From Tahibacter sp042701255 (GTDB taxonomy: Bacteria; Pseudomonadota; Gammaproteobacteria; Xanthomonadales; Rhodanobacteraceae): a stretch of DNA of 64,000 bases. This document shows, piece by piece, positions 8,398 through 17,331 of the stretch. The position numbers and the translations under genes were made by a program. The stretch lies in the NCBI RefSeq assembly GCF_042701255.1, contig NZ_CP170554.1, positions 1,550,001 to 1,614,000 on the forward strand, read 5' to 3'. The notes under the pieces are model-generated. The model was not told the DNA's origin and did not search any database. It was given only the letters and a program-made list of their open reading frames with translations. Every line of letters starts with the position of its first letter. Position 1 is the stretch's first letter.

Positions 8398-10088
8398 GCA
8401 CCGCGACGGCCAGCCTGCTCGCCCGCGCCGCGACCGGCGACGAGGCGCGCGCGTTCGCGCTGCTGGCCGAACTGTCCGAGGCCCTCGCGGTGTCGCTGGA
8501 CCTGCGCCAGACCCTGCCGCTGGCCCTGCAGCGCATCGTCGACTACATGCAGGTCGAGGCCGCCTCGCTGTTCCTGCTCGACGAGCAGACCGACGAGCTC
8601 GAATGCAAGCTCTGCGTCGGACCGGTGGAGCTGACCGGCGCGCGTCTCGCGCGCGGCCAGGGCGTGGTCTGGCGTTCGGTCATCGAGAAGGCCGTGCTCG
8701 TCGTCGCCGACGCGGCGACCGATCCGCGCGTCTACCGCGGTCTCGATGCGCAGACCGGCTTCGTCACGCGCAGCCTGATCAGCGCGCCGCTGACCACGGC
8801 CAAGGGCGTGATCGGTGCGATCGAGCTGGCCAACAAACGCAGCGGCGAGGCATTCGACGACACCGACGCCGGCATCCTGCGCCTGCTCGCCGCGCCGACG
8901 GCGCTGGCCATCAGCAATGCGCGCATGGCCGCCGAGCTCGTCGAACAGCAGCGTCTCAAGCGCGAATTCGATCTCGCGCGCCGCCTGCAGAAGCTGCTGC
9001 TGCCCAAGCGCCGCCGCGCGGGCTTTCCGCTGCTCGCGCTGAACCTGCCCGCGCACGAGATTTCCGGCGACTTCTACGATTACTTCGACCTGCCCGACGG
9101 CCGTATCGGCTTCGTCATCGGCGACGTCGCCGGCAAGGGCCTCGATGCCGCGCTGCTGATGACGCGCGCGGCCAGCCTGCTGCGCTGGGCCGGCAAGGAC
9201 GGCATCGCGCCGGGCGAGTGGCTGCGCCGCGCGAACGAGGAGCTGTGCCAGACCACCCACGGCGGCCGCTTCGTCTGCGCCGCGGTCGGCTATTACGACC
9301 GCAGCAACGGCCTCGTGCAGATGGCCGGCGCCGGGTTTCCACCGGCGCTGCTGTACCAGAGCGGCATCTGCAACGAATACCGTTCCGAAGGGCCGCCGCT
9401 CGGCATCGTCGTCGGCCAGGAATTCCGCGAGACGCGCCTGCGCCTCGGCGGCGGCTCGCTGTATTTCTTCTCCGACGGCGTGACCGACGTGCGCAGCAAC
9501 GGCGGACGCCTGGGCCAGGACGGCGCACGCGCGCTGATCGAGCGCCACGCCGCCGCGCCGCCGGAAGTGCGTCTGCGATCCATCGTTTCGGAGCTGCGCC
9601 AGCTGCGTCTGGTCGACGACACCACGTTGCTGCTGCTCGAGGAAACCCAGCCCAACGCCGCGTCGCTGCTGCTGCGCCAGGTGTTTCCGGCCGAACCCGA
9701 GCGGCTGCGCGGCATGCGCGCGGAACTGCGTCTGGCGCTGGAGCGCGACGGCGTCGCCGCCGATCTGCGCGATCGTCTCGTGCTCGCCGTCGACGAGGCC
9801 TGCTGCAATATCATCCGGCACGCCTATGCAGGAAACAGCGGCGATATCGTGCTGTCATTGCAGCGTGACGGCGACGTGCTGGAGTTCGAGCTGCGCGACG
9901 ACGCTCCCGGGGTGGATCCGTCGCGGGTGACGCCGCGCGACCTGGCCGAGTGCCGCGCGGGCGGGCTCGGCGTCAATTTCATCGATGCGCTGATGGACGG
10001 CTGGCGCCTGCAGCCCTGCGCCGGCGGCGTCGGCAACGTGTTGTGGATGTGGAAGCGCGTCGTCGCGCCCACGGAGGAATTGCCTTGA
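8394..10088 (+). CDS. GAF-PP2C (RsbU/SpoIIE)-HATPase (RsbW-like) fused regulator
   Basis: A 564-residue cytoplasmic protein in three parts. A GAF sensor domain covers about 25-180 (LDLRQTLPLALQRIVDYMQ through LAAPTALAISNARM). A PP2C-type serine phosphatase domain covers about 215-410, with metal-binding acidic motifs SGDFYDYFDL (~223), GDVAGKGLDAAL (~243), FSDGVTD (~360) and DDTT (~408). A C-terminal GHKL ATPase domain of the RsbW/SpoIIAB serine-kinase type covers about 430-560, with N-box DEACCNIIRHAYAG (~467) and glycine box GGLGVNF (~523). Such proteins phosphorylate and dephosphorylate STAS antagonists. It overlaps pssA by 4 bases at the start (GTGA) and the STAS gene by 4 at the end (TTGA). 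No sigma factor is adjacent; the partners look like the STAS protein and the transporter. Confidence 0.88.
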   Translation: MSTATASLLARAATGDEARAFALLAELSEALAVSLDLRQTLPLALQRIVDYMQVEAASLFLLDEQTDELECKLCVGPVELTGARLARGQGVVWRSVIEKAVLVVADAATDPRVYRGLDAQTGFVTRSLISAPLTTAKGVIGAIELANKRSGEAFDDTDAGILRLLAAPTALAISNARMAAELVEQQRLKREFDLARRLQKLLLPKRRRAGFPLLALNLPAHEISGDFYDYFDLPDGRIGFVIGDVAGKGLDAALLMTRAASLLRWAGKDGIAPGEWLRRANEELCQTTHGGRFVCAAVGYYDRSNGLVQMAGAGFPPALLYQSGICNEYRSEGPPLGIVVGQEFRETRLRLGGGSLYFFSDGVTDVRSNGGRLGQDGARALIERHAAAPPEVRLRSIVSELRQLRLVDDTTLLLLEETQPNAASLLLRQVFPAEPERLRGMRAELRLALERDGVAADLRDRLVLAVDEACCNIIRHAYAGNSGDIVLSLQRDGDVLEFELRDDAPGVDPSRVTPRDLAECRAGGLGVNFIDALMDGWRLQPCAGGVGNVLWMWKRVVAPTEELP

Positions 10089-10420
10089 ACGACCTGAGTA
10101 CCGAACTGCACGGCAGCCTGATGCTGGTCCGGCTCAGCGGCGAAGTCGACCTGTCCTGGTCGGCTCGCGTGCGCGACGCGATTCTCGAGGCGCTGGAGCG
10201 CCATTCGGTCGGCGTCGAGCTGTCGGCCGTCAGCTACATCGATTCGTCCGGCATCGCCGCGCTCGTCGAGGGGCTGCAGACCGCACGCGACGGCGAGCGC
10301 CGCTTCGTGCTCGTCGCGACGAGTCCGGCCGTGCTGGCCGTGCTCGAGCTCGCGCGGCTGGACCGCGTGTTCACCCTGCTGCCGGATCTGACCGGCTTCG
10401 CCGCGGCGGAGGCCGGTTGA
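10085..10420 (+). CDS. STAS-domain protein (anti-sigma-antagonist/MlaB-like)
   Basis: A 111-residue single-domain STAS protein. The central motif SYIDSSGIAALVEGL carries D53-S54-S55-G56, matching the phosphorylatable serine region of SpoIIAA/RsbV; the same spot in E. coli MlaB carries a functionally important Thr. The start is TTG at 10085: it overlaps the previous stop as TTGA and has GGAGGA at 10073-10078, six bases upstream. It precedes the MCE permease gene with another TTGA overlap. By family it is either an RsbV-type antagonist or an MlaB-type subunit of the ABC transporter; position favours a protein doing both jobs. That is inference. Confidence 0.85.
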   Translation: MNDLSTELHGSLMLVRLSGEVDLSWSARVRDAILEALERHSVGVELSAVSYIDSSGIAALVEGLQTARDGERRFVLVATSPAVLAVLELARLDRVFTLLPDLTGFAAAEAG

Positions 10421-11217
10421 ACCGGACGCCGTTCCAGCCGCTGGCGAGCCTGGGCCGCGCGACCGTGCAGTCGGTCGCCGGCTTCGGCTATGCAGGCATG
10501 CTGATGGCCGAGAGTCTCTGGTTCGCCGTCTGGGGCTGGCGCAGCGGCCAACCCGTGCGGCCGGCCGCGATCGTCGCCGAGATGCGCCGCGTCGGCGTCG
10601 ACGCCTTGCCGATCGTCTGCCTGCTCGCGCTGACGATCGGCATCATGCTCGGCATCCAGTTCATCGCCGCGCTCAAGGAGTTCGGCGCCCAGTCGCAGGT
10701 CGTCATGGCGGTGGCCAAGTCGGTCACGCGCGAGTTCGGCGCGCTGATCACGGCCATCCTCGTCGCCGGCCGCTCGGGCTCGGCGCTGGCCGCGCGCATC
10801 GGTTCGATGACGGTGTCGCAGGAAGTCGACGCGCTGGCCGTGATCGGCATAGAGCCGGTGCGCTATCTCGTCGCGCCGGCGCTGATCGCGATGGTCGTCA
10901 TGCTGCCGGTGCTGACCGTGTTCGCCGATGCGGTGGCGATACTCGGCGCGGCGTTCTACAGCGCGCCGGCGCTCAACGTCACGGTGCAGGCGTATCTGCT
11001 GCAGACTCTTTCGCTGCTCGATCCGGGCGATCTCTGGCAGGGCATCGGCAAGAGCGCGGTGTTCGCCGTGCTGATCACGCTGATCGGCTGCAGCACCGGC
11101 TTCTCGGTGACCGGCGGCGCCGAAGGCGTGGGCCGCGCGACGACGCGCGCGGTCGTGTTGTCGATCTGCTACATCATCGTCGCCGACATGATCTTCTCGT
11201 TCTTCCTGAACCGATGA
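10417..11217 (+). CDS. mlaE: MCE lipid ABC transporter permease (MlaE family)
   Basis: A 266-residue inner-membrane permease of the MlaE/YrbE family, which forms a dimer moving phospholipid between the MCE protein and the inner membrane. Family signatures include MLGIQFIAALKEFGAQ, a loop LITAILVAGRSGSALAARIGSM with the conserved G-R-S-G-x-A, and SQEVDALAVIGIEPVRYLVAP. Five or six hydrophobic helices can be seen. The start is TTG, overlapping the STAS stop (TTGA), with GGAGG at 10408-10412. It overlaps the ATPase gene by ATGA. Because this operon lacks an MlaC gene and ends with a lipoprotein, it is closer to an Mla/Pqi-type paralogue than to the classical mlaFEDCB. Confidence 0.9.
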   Translation: MNRTPFQPLASLGRATVQSVAGFGYAGMLMAESLWFAVWGWRSGQPVRPAAIVAEMRRVGVDALPIVCLLALTIGIMLGIQFIAALKEFGAQSQVVMAVAKSVTREFGALITAILVAGRSGSALAARIGSMTVSQEVDALAVIGIEPVRYLVAPALIAMVVMLPVLTVFADAVAILGAAFYSAPALNVTVQAYLLQTLSLLDPGDLWQGIGKSAVFAVLITLIGCSTGFSVTGGAEGVGRATTRAVVLSICYIIVADMIFSFFLNR

Positions 11218-12020
11218 ACGACGCGGCCGCGCCATTGATCGAGGTGCACGGACTCGAAGCCTGGTACGGCAAGCGCCGCATCCTGCACGACGTGGATTTC
11301 CGCGTCGACGCCGGCGAGATCCGCGTGATCATGGGCGGCTCCGGTTCGGGCAAGAGCACCCTGCTGCGTCATCTGCTCGGCCTGCACCGGCCTGCGCGCG
11401 GCAGCATCCGCCTGTTCGGCACCGACATCGTGAGGGCCGGCGCGCGCGAGCTGCAGCAGCTGCGCCGTCGGCTCGGCGTCTCGTTCCAGGGCGGCGCACT
11501 GCTGACGTCGATGACGGTCGGCGAGAACGTCGCGCTGCCGCTGCGCGAGCACCATGCGGAGCTCAGCGAGAACCAGATCCGCATCATGAGCCGCATGAAG
11601 CTCGAGGTCGTCAATCTCGGCGGCTTCCACGACCTGATGCCGAGCCAGCTGTCCGGCGGCATGGTCAAGCGCGCCGCGCTGGCGCGGGCCATCGTCATGG
11701 ACCCGCAACTGCTGTTCTTCGACGAACCCTCGGCCGGCCTCGACCCCGTGGTCTCCGCCGAGCTCGACGAGCTGATCCTGCGCCTGCGCGATGCGCTGCG
11801 CATGACCATCGTCGTGGTCACGCACGAGCTCGAGAGCGCGTTCAAGATCGCCGATACCATCACCGTGCTGGATCAGGGCGCCGTTCTGATGACCGATACG
11901 GTCGAGGCCGTGCGCCGCTCGGACAACGAGCGCATACAGGATCTGCTGAACCGGCGCCCGCGCGAAGTCGTCGTCGACGCCGACGCCTATCTGCGCCGCC
12001 TGACCGAGGAAGAGGCATGA
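11214..12020 (+). CDS. mlaF: MCE lipid ABC transporter ATPase (MlaF family)
   Basis: A 268-residue ABC ATPase that powers the MCE lipid transporter. Walker A is G41-G-S-G-S-G-K47-S-T49, the signature is L146-SGGM-VKRAALARA, and Walker B ends FFD170-E171 in LLFFDEPSAGLDP, followed by the switch His in VVTHELES. The VEAVRRSDNERIQDLLNRRP tail is as in MlaF, where the C-terminal segment contacts MlaB and the partner ATPase. It begins inside the permease stop (ATGA). Length is normal and all catalytic residues are present. Confidence 0.94.
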   Translation: MNDAAAPLIEVHGLEAWYGKRRILHDVDFRVDAGEIRVIMGGSGSGKSTLLRHLLGLHRPARGSIRLFGTDIVRAGARELQQLRRRLGVSFQGGALLTSMTVGENVALPLREHHAELSENQIRIMSRMKLEVVNLGGFHDLMPSQLSGGMVKRAALARAIVMDPQLLFFDEPSAGLDPVVSAELDELILRLRDALRMTIVVVTHELESAFKIADTITVLDQGAVLMTDTVEAVRRSDNERIQDLLNRRPREVVVDADAYLRRLTEEEA

Positions 12021-12042
12021 ACAGGGAATTGCGGAGAGCCCC

Positions 12043-12965
12043 GTGAAACGCGACCACGTCAACTACACCCTGGTCGGCGGCGTCGTGCTCGTCGCACTGG
12101 CGCTGCTGCTGTTCGCGCTGTTCCTGATCACGGGAAAGCGCGGCGGCGAGGCCGAATACCACACCTACTACCGCAACGTGACCGGTCTGCGCGCCGGCGC
12201 GCCGGTGTTCTATCAGGGCTATCGCATCGGCCAGGTCGACGGCATCACGCCCGAGCGCGGCGACAAGGGCACGCGCTACCGCATCGCGCTGAGCGTGCGC
12301 GCCGACTGGCCGATTCCGCAGGACTCGGTCGCGCGGCTGCAGGCCAGCGGGCTGCTCGCCGACGTGACCGTCGCGATCCGCGAAGGCGACAAGAACACGA
12401 TGCTGACGGTCGGCGCGGAGATCCGCGGCGAGGAAGGCACCGACGTGTTCGGTGCGATGAATGAGCTCGCCGCCGAGATCACCACGTTGACGCGCGACCA
12501 GCTGACGCCGCTCGTGCGCAACCTGTCCGGGCGCATCGATTCGATCACCGGCTCGCTCGACAAGGGCACGCCCGAGGTGCTGAACCAGGCGCGCGAGCTG
12601 CTCGTGCGTCTGACGCAGGCGTCCGAATCGGTCAACGATCTGCTCAAGCCGGCCAACCGCGAAGCGATCAGCGGCATACTCGGCGACGTGCACGCGCTGA
12701 GCCGCGATCTCGACACGACCAAGGCGAATCTCGACCGCGCGCTGGATGATCTGGCCGGATTGACCCGCGACAATCGCGTCCACGTGAATGCGGCCGTCGT
12801 CGACCTGCGCGCCGTGCTGGCGACCCTGTCCAGCCGCATCGACACCATCGTCCATCACCTGGACAGCGCGAGCCGCAACGTGGATGAATTCAGCCGCGAG
12901 ATCCGCAAGAATCCGAACCGCTTGCTGCTGGCGCCCAAGGCCGATTCGCCAGAGGAGTCCGAACG

Positions 12966-12969
<4 letters not shown>
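12043..12969 (+). CDS. mlaD: MCE-domain periplasmic lipid-binding protein (MlaD family)
   Basis: A 308-residue protein with one N-terminal membrane helix (about 10-31), a single MCE domain (about 38-120: YHTYYRNVTGLRAGAPVFYQGYRIGQVDGI) and a long helical C-terminal region rich in SIDSITGSLDKG-type segments. It is anchored in the inner membrane with the MCE domain in the periplasm, where such domains assemble as hexameric rings that pass lipids. The C-terminal extension is longer than in E. coli MlaD and resembles PqiB/LetB-type needles. Start GTG at 12043, with GGAGAG upstream. It overlaps the lipoprotein gene by 4 bases. Confidence 0.9.
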
Positions 12970-13567
<598 letters not shown>

Positions 13568-13571
<4 letters not shown>

Positions 13572-14044
13572 GCGCCGTCGCGCTGTCGGCGCTGCGCCTG
13601 CGCCAGCTCGATGCGATGGGCGTGGTCGCCTATCGCCTGCGCTCGGCCGCCATGCCGGCGGCAGCGCCGGTCGAGGTCGAGACGCCGGTTGCGTCCGCAC
13701 CCGGCGTGCGCGTCGCGGTAATCTGCGAACAGCCGGCCGATACGGCCGCGGCGCTGATTGCCGGCGCACTCGGCGTGCCGGTGGCTGCGCTGCATTGGCA
13801 GGTGCCGCGCGACGGGCGTCTGCCCGAACTCGACGAGAACGCCGCGGCGTTTCTCGTGCTCGGCCAGCATCTCGCGCGCGTGCTCGGCGCGGGGCTGCCG
13901 ACGACCGCGCAGCAGGCGGCGACGATCGTCGTCACGGCCGCGCCGGCGCAATGGCGCGGCGACGCCGTGGCCAAGCGCCTGCTCTGGCAGGCGCTGCGGC
14001 CGCTGCGCCGGCATCTGCGAGGACAGACATGGTCGCGATCCTGA
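13568..14044 (+). CDS. holD: Probable DNA polymerase III psi subunit (HolD-like)
   Basis: A 158-residue cytoplasmic protein. Weak sequence features plus position suggest HolD, the psi subunit that joins the clamp-loader complex to chi and SSB. The N-terminal RLRQLDAMGVVAYRLRS resembles the HolD start (QLQQLGITQWSLRR in E. coli, from memory), a central hydrophobic strand is followed by a conserved-looking AAAFLVLG, and the C-terminus KRLLWQALRPLRRHL resembles the HolD end. holD sits directly upstream of rimI in enterobacteria, and rimI overlaps this gene by 16 bases here. The ATG overlaps the lipoprotein stop (ATGA). Similarity is too weak for certainty. Confidence 0.58.
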
Positions 14045-14511
14045 AATCCGGCATGCCGGAAATGCGTCCGCTGCGGCTGGAGGAAGTGGCCGAGGTCGCG
14101 GCGGTCGAGGCGCGCGCCTACGAATTCCCGTGGAGCGAAGGCATTTTCCGCGACTGCCTGCGCGCCGGCTACAACTGCTGGGTGCTGGTGCGCGAGCAGG
14201 CCATCATCGGCTACGGCGTGCTGTCGGTCGCCGCGGGCGAGGCGCACGTGCTCAACGTCTGCGTGGCGCCGGAAGTGCAGGGCGAAGGCCACGGCCGCCG
14301 GCTCATGCGCCGGCTCATGGATCTGGCGCGCTGGCACGGCGCCGAGCGGATCTTTCTCGAAGTCCGGCCGTCGAACCCGCGTGCGATGCAGCTGTATCAC
14401 ACGCTGGGTTTCAACGAGATCGGACGGCGCCCGAAGTACTATCCGGCCAAGAACGGCCGCGAGGACGCCATCGTCATGGCGCTGGAGTTGCTGCCGTCGG
14501 GCAGCGAATGA
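14029..14511 (+). CDS. rimI: Ribosomal protein S18-alanine N-acetyltransferase
   Basis: A 160-residue GNAT acetyltransferase that acetylates the N-terminal alanine of S18. MRPLRLEEVAEVAAVEARAYEFPWSEGIFRDCLRAGY matches the RimI substrate loop (E-x-x-x-x-x-P-W-S-x-x-x-F), the acetyl-CoA site is VAPEVQGEGHGRRLM (Q-x-x-G-x-G), and FLEVRPSNPRAMQLYHTLGF is the conserved C-terminal block. The start at 14029 has GAGG upstream and overlaps the HolD-like gene; the internal ATG at 14053 would also give a complete domain. It is the last gene of the plus-strand run. Confidence 0.9.
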   Translation: MVAILKSGMPEMRPLRLEEVAEVAAVEARAYEFPWSEGIFRDCLRAGYNCWVLVREQAIIGYGVLSVAAGEAHVLNVCVAPEVQGEGHGRRLMRRLMDLARWHGAERIFLEVRPSNPRAMQLYHTLGFNEIGRRPKYYPAKNGREDAIVMALELLPSGSE

Positions 14512-14517
14512 AACGGC

Positions 14518-14811
14518 TCAGTGCGACGGCGTGACCGGCTCGCGCACGACGACGAATTCGCCTTCGATGATGCCGCCGGCCGAAGCGGGCTGAGCCGTCG
14601 CGCGCGGCGGTGTCGCCGAGGCCGCGGCCGGTGTGGCCGGCTTGTTGAACTGGCGCACGGCCCAGATCGCCGCGCCGACCGCGGCCAGTCCGAGTACGAG
14701 GAAAAAGCCGAACACGAGCGCGGCGCCCACGAGGACGATGCCGATCAGCGCCGAAAGCGCCCGCAGCAGCGGATGGCGGCTGCGCGGCGAGCGGAACAGG
14801 ATTGCGGCCAT
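14518..14811 (-). CDS. Small membrane protein of unknown function
   Basis: A 97-residue protein if read from MAAILFRSPRSRHPLL, which has ACGGAG about ten bases upstream; in-frame starts at 14835 and 14871 are possible. Residues ~20-52 form one or two hydrophobic helices (ALIGIVLVGAALVFGFFLVLGLAAVGAAIWAV), followed by an Ala/Pro/Thr-rich linker and a small C-terminal segment IIEGEFVVVRE. The hydrophobic part plus the GEFVVV tail is common to small uncharacterised envelope proteins of the order. It is convergent with rimI (6 bases between stops) and divergent from the Rieske gene. Confidence 0.65.
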   Translation of the reverse strand: MAAILFRSPRSRHPLLRALSALIGIVLVGAALVFGFFLVLGLAAVGAAIWAVRQFNKPATPAAASATPPRATAQPASAGGIIEGEFVVVREPVTPSH

Positions 14812-14876
14812 GGGCGCGTGGACTCCGTGTGGCATGATGCAGGCACCCAGTGTGGGGATTTCGGGAAGCAACTCAA

Positions 14877-15221
14877 GTGCTTGAAGTCAGTGCCGAAGGC
14901 GGCAGGGCGCTGTGCCGCCTCGACGACGTGCCCGACGGTGGTGCGATCGCCGTCGACATTGCCAGCAGCACCGGCGGTTTCAACCTGATCCTGCTGCGCC
15001 GCGGCGAACGGATCTTCGCCTATCACAACGAATGCCCGCACGCGGGCCGGCGCCTGGACTGGGCGCCCGGCAAGTTCCTCGTCAAGGACGCCACCGTGAT
15101 CTGCGCCGCCCACGGCGCAACCTTCGACGTGACCAGCGGCGCCGTCATCGCGGGTCCCTGCCGCAATGGCCTCGTGCCTATGACGTTGCAGGTCGTCGAC
15201 GGGGTGGTGCAGTTGCCGTGA
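14877..15221 (+). CDS. Rieske [2Fe-2S] ferredoxin-like protein
   Basis: A 114-residue single-domain Rieske protein with both halves of the cluster motif: C53-x-H55 in CPHAGRRLDW and C76-x2-H79 in CAAHGATFDV. The remainder (FNLILLRRGERIFAYHNECPH, then GPCRNGLVPMTLQVVDG) matches small NirD/dioxygenase-ferredoxin-type Rieske proteins that carry electrons to a partner oxygenase or reductase. No partner is adjacent. GTG at 14877 with GGGAAG upstream gives the usual length; a GTG at 14850 would add nine residues. It ends next to the minisatellite. Confidence 0.82.
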   Translation: MLEVSAEGGRALCRLDDVPDGGAIAVDIASSTGGFNLILLRRGERIFAYHNECPHAGRRLDWAPGKFLVKDATVICAAHGATFDVTSGAVIAGPCRNGLVPMTLQVVDGVVQLP

Positions 15222-15225
15222 GGCC

Positions 15226-15379
15226 GGGAATGGGGAATCGGGAATCGGGAATGGGGAATGGGGAATGGGGAATGGGGAATGGGGAATGGGGAATGGGGAA
15301 TCGGGAATGGGGAATCGGGAATCGGGAATCGGGAATCGGGAATCGGGAATCGGGAATCGGGAATCGGGAATCGGGAATC
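15226..15379 (+). repeat. Minisatellite: 22 tandem copies of 7-base GGGAAT(C/G)
   Basis: Exactly 22 head-to-tail units, ending in C or G and grouped: a run of seven GGGAATG (15247-15295) and a run of ten GGGAATC (15310-15379), with mixed units before and between. Grouping of identical variants points to expansion by slippage. Because 7 is not a multiple of 3, the repeat reads through all frames and the ORFs crossing it are artefacts. Four degenerate units in the opposite orientation follow at 15425-15452. Similar GGGAATC arrays occur between genes in Xanthomonadales. Confidence 0.95.
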
Positions 15380-15452
15380 GGGAAGAGCGTGAGCGCGTCC
15401 GTTTCGCCGTCAACCCGCTCTTACGATTCCCGATTCTCCATTCCCGATTCCC
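15380..15452. terminator. Long inverted repeat closing the minisatellite (putative bidirectional terminator)
   Basis: The end of the direct array plus GGAAGAGCG is mirrored after about 27 bases by CGCTCTTACGATTCCC and then GATTCCC-type units to 15452. The array RNA can therefore fold back on the inverted units. It lies between the convergent Rieske and SLC13 genes, where a shared terminator is expected. There is no clear U-tract, so the function is inferred. Confidence 0.5.
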
Positions 15453-15458
15453 GGCTCT

Positions 15459-17306
15459 TCAGCGCCTGAACAGCCAGTTCACCGACACCAGCAAGGTGAT
15501 CAGCAGCAGCACCGTCAGCGGCAGGCCAACGCGCCAGAAGTCGCGCCGGCGGTAGCCGCCGGGGCCACCGACGATGGTCAGCACCGGGTTCGCGTTGGCG
15601 ATCACGAAGGTGTTGGACGTCGAGATCGCGACGATCAGCGCATAGACCGCCGGATTGCCGTTGGAGGCGAGCGCGATGTTGATCGCCATCGGCACCATCA
15701 TCACGGTCGCGCCGACGTTGGAGATGACCTGGGCGAAGAACAGCGCGAGCACCGCGATGACGGCCTGTAGCGCCCACTGTGGCCACGCGCCGAGATAGAT
15801 CAGCACTTCCTGGGCGACCCAGGCCGCCGCGCCGGTCGTGTCCATGGCCCAGCCGAGCGGGATCAGGCAGGCCAGGGTGAAGATGGTCTTCCAGTTGATC
15901 GCCGCGTAGGCCTCGTCCATCGTCAGCACGCCGGCCAGCAGCATGCCGACCGCGCCGGTCAGCATCGCCACCGACAGCTTCATGCTCGTGAACAGGCCCA
16001 GCAGCATGGCCAGCGCGAAGAAGATCAGCGCGTGCCAGAGCTTGGCCGGGCGCGCTTCTTCCTTGGGGATGTCGGTCACGACGACGAAGTCGCGATCCTC
16101 GGCCGCATGGACCAGATCGCGCCAGGAGCTGTGCAGCACCAGGGTGTCGCCGGCGCGCAGCGCGACCTTGCGCACGTCCTCGCGGAACACCTGCTCGCCG
16201 CGATAGACCGCGAGCACGCTGATGCCGTAGTGCTTGCGCATGCGGATGTCGCCGAGCACGCGCTTGACGTAGCGCGAGTTCGGCGGGATCACCGCTTCGG
16301 AGATGCCGGCGCGACCCGGATTGAACATGTCGCCGAACTGGCGCAGGCGCGTCTGCACGCGCAGCAGCTGGTTCTGCGCGAAATCGTTGACCTGGTCGCG
16401 CGGCCCGAGCACGCCGAGCACGGTGCCGACCCAGATCATCTGGTCGGCCGGCGGCGCCAGGCGCGATTCGTTGCCGTTCTTCATTGCGAGGATCAGCGGC
16501 GCGCCGCGCATCTGCTCGACTTCGCCGACGCTCATGCCGACCAGCGGGCTCTCGGCCGTGACGGTCAGCTCCATGACCTCGCCGTCGATGCCGTAGGTCT
16601 CGGCGAAGTAGGTCTCGGTGCGCCCCGGTGTGACTTTCTGCTTGCTCTCTTCGTCGGGCAGCAGCTTGCGCGTGAAAAAGAAGAAATAGGCCAGGCCGAC
16701 GAAGAGCAGCGGCAGACCGATTGGTGCGATCGCGAACAGGCTGAACGGCGTGATCGTGTCGGCGCCCGGCGGCAGGTTGCGGTTCGCGCTGACGATGAGA
16801 TCGTTGAGCAGGATCAGCGGCGAGTTCGAAATCATCGTGACGTTGGTGCCGGCCAGGATCATGCAGACCATCGGCAGCAGCAGCCGCTTCAGCGGCACGC
16901 CGGTGCGCGCGGACACGCGCGAGGCCACCGGCAGCAGCAGTGCGGCCAGGGCCTGGCTCTGCATGATCGAGGTCAGCGCGCCGGCCATCACGTTGATCGC
17001 GAGCGACAGGCGCGACTCCACGCCGTTGGACACGCGCAGGATCAGGCTCGCGGCCTTGTTCAGCACGCCGGTGCGGTCCAGTCCGGCGCCCATGATCATG
17101 ACCGCGATCAGCGAGATCACCGCGTTGCCGGCGAAGCCGTCGAACAGCTGTTCCACCGGCAGCAGGCCGGTCACGCCGATGCAGACGATGACGAGCAGCG
17201 CGACGACGTCGGCGCGGATCCATTCCAGCACCAGCATCAGTACGGTGAAGACGACCAGCCCGAACACGAGCATCATGTCGGTGGTCAGGGTCAGTCCGTA
17301 GTCCAT
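15459..17306 (-). CDS. SLC13 (DASS)-family transporter with RCK_C domains
   Basis: A 615-residue inner-membrane protein. Helices 1-6 occupy about residues 10-215, two cytoplasmic RCK_C/TrkA-C domains about 225-390 (MELTVTAESPLVGMSVGEVEQMRG and YGISVLAVYRGEQVFREDVRKVALRAGDTLVL), and a second membrane half 400-612. The paired re-entrant loops with TNVTMISNSPLILLNDL and SNVGATVMMVPMAINIAL match the divalent anion:Na+ symporter family. Members with RCK_C inserts include sulfate or organic-anion carriers; the substrate is not determinable. It is downstream of trmB, 25 bases away. Confidence 0.88.
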   Translation of the reverse strand: MDYGLTLTTDMMLVFGLVVFTVLMLVLEWIRADVVALLVIVCIGVTGLLPVEQLFDGFAGNAVISLIAVMIMGAGLDRTGVLNKAASLILRVSNGVESRLSLAINVMAGALTSIMQSQALAALLLPVASRVSARTGVPLKRLLLPMVCMILAGTNVTMISNSPLILLNDLIVSANRNLPPGADTITPFSLFAIAPIGLPLLFVGLAYFFFFTRKLLPDEESKQKVTPGRTETYFAETYGIDGEVMELTVTAESPLVGMSVGEVEQMRGAPLILAMKNGNESRLAPPADQMIWVGTVLGVLGPRDQVNDFAQNQLLRVQTRLRQFGDMFNPGRAGISEAVIPPNSRYVKRVLGDIRMRKHYGISVLAVYRGEQVFREDVRKVALRAGDTLVLHSSWRDLVHAAEDRDFVVVTDIPKEEARPAKLWHALIFFALAMLLGLFTSMKLSVAMLTGAVGMLLAGVLTMDEAYAAINWKTIFTLACLIPLGWAMDTTGAAAWVAQEVLIYLGAWPQWALQAVIAVLALFFAQVISNVGATVMMVPMAINIALASNGNPAVYALIVAISTSNTFVIANANPVLTIVGGPGGYRRRDFWRVGLPLTVLLLITLLVSVNWLFRR

Positions 17307-17331
17307 GTCGCCGGTCGACGTCCTTTAGCGG

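Noticed and set aside
10085..10420. STAS gene read from 9950 (156 residues)
   Set aside because: The extra N-terminal part overlaps the HATPase domain and is Arg-rich; the TTG at 10085 has a near-perfect GGAGGA site.
15226..15379. CRISPR array or coding repeat
   Set aside because: Units are 7 bases with no spacers, and the period is not a multiple of three. It is a minisatellite.
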